Shown here in pieces: positions 22,784-22,785 of a stretch of DNA of 22,785 nucleotides. Numbering within the stretch: position 1 is the stretch's first letter; each line of letters starts with the position of its first letter. The notes below the pieces were generated by a model that saw only the letters and a program-made list of their open reading frames with translations, made no database searches and had not been told where the DNA came from. Origin of the DNA: a virus; the IMG/VR virus record IMGVR_UViG_3300046009_000358, positions 1 to 22,785 of that record, one strand, 5' to 3'. The position numbers and the translations under genes were made by a program.

Positions 22784-22785
22784 TT

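Overview
The window is a stretch of the virion and lysis region of a tailed double-stranded DNA bacteriophage. Every supportable gene is on the minus strand, so transcription runs from position 22785 towards 1. Genes touch or overlap (many ATGA, GTGA or TAATG junctions), and no gap exceeds about 15 bases. No integrase, replication gene, tRNA or host gene is visible. The head-tail connector-like proteins, the many fibre genes and the absence of any tail tube, tail terminator, baseplate or classical tape measure gene point to a short-tailed (podovirus-like) phage. From memory, many of these proteins resemble those of uncultured aquatic phages (Mediterranean 'uvMED' contigs and HTVC010P-like phages). 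The host is probably an aquatic Gram-negative bacterium, inferred from a 3TM holin paired with a GH108 muramidase. No database search was possible.

Layout in the direction of transcription. (1) 22785-20788: the 3' tip of an upstream gene, then six small, mostly basic proteins. Three of these share a C-terminal DG(C/I)A(T/S)KGKTKGTM...GG(K/R)(A)C motif. (2) 20791-18181: a first connector-like protein, a zinc-ribbon protein, two small basic proteins and an SU10-adaptor-like protein. (3) 18184-11701: two related beta-rich minor proteins, an Ala/Thr-rich repeat protein, a large fibre with an S74 chaperone, a fibre that stops where a chaperone would begin, and a propeller-like fibre. (4) 11692-9397: a membrane/lysis cassette with a 30-aa membrane peptide, a 166-aa coiled-coil tail-anchored protein, a 50-aa membrane peptide, a 203-aa single-pass protein, a GH108 endolysin and a 3TM holin. 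(5) 9387-1: a gp10-like neck/tail protein, a 90-aa protein, and four large low-complexity or helical proteins that are probably internal virion or ejection proteins. The last runs off the left edge.

The genes would act together as follows: connectors join the portal to a short tail, fibres bind the host, internal proteins are ejected with the DNA, and the cassette in the middle opens the cell at the end of infection. The features least explained by known biology are the small membrane cassette, the short motifs shared across unrelated virion proteins (YA(E/D/K)GG; DGxAxKGKTKG), and the excess of the palindrome GTTTAAAC.
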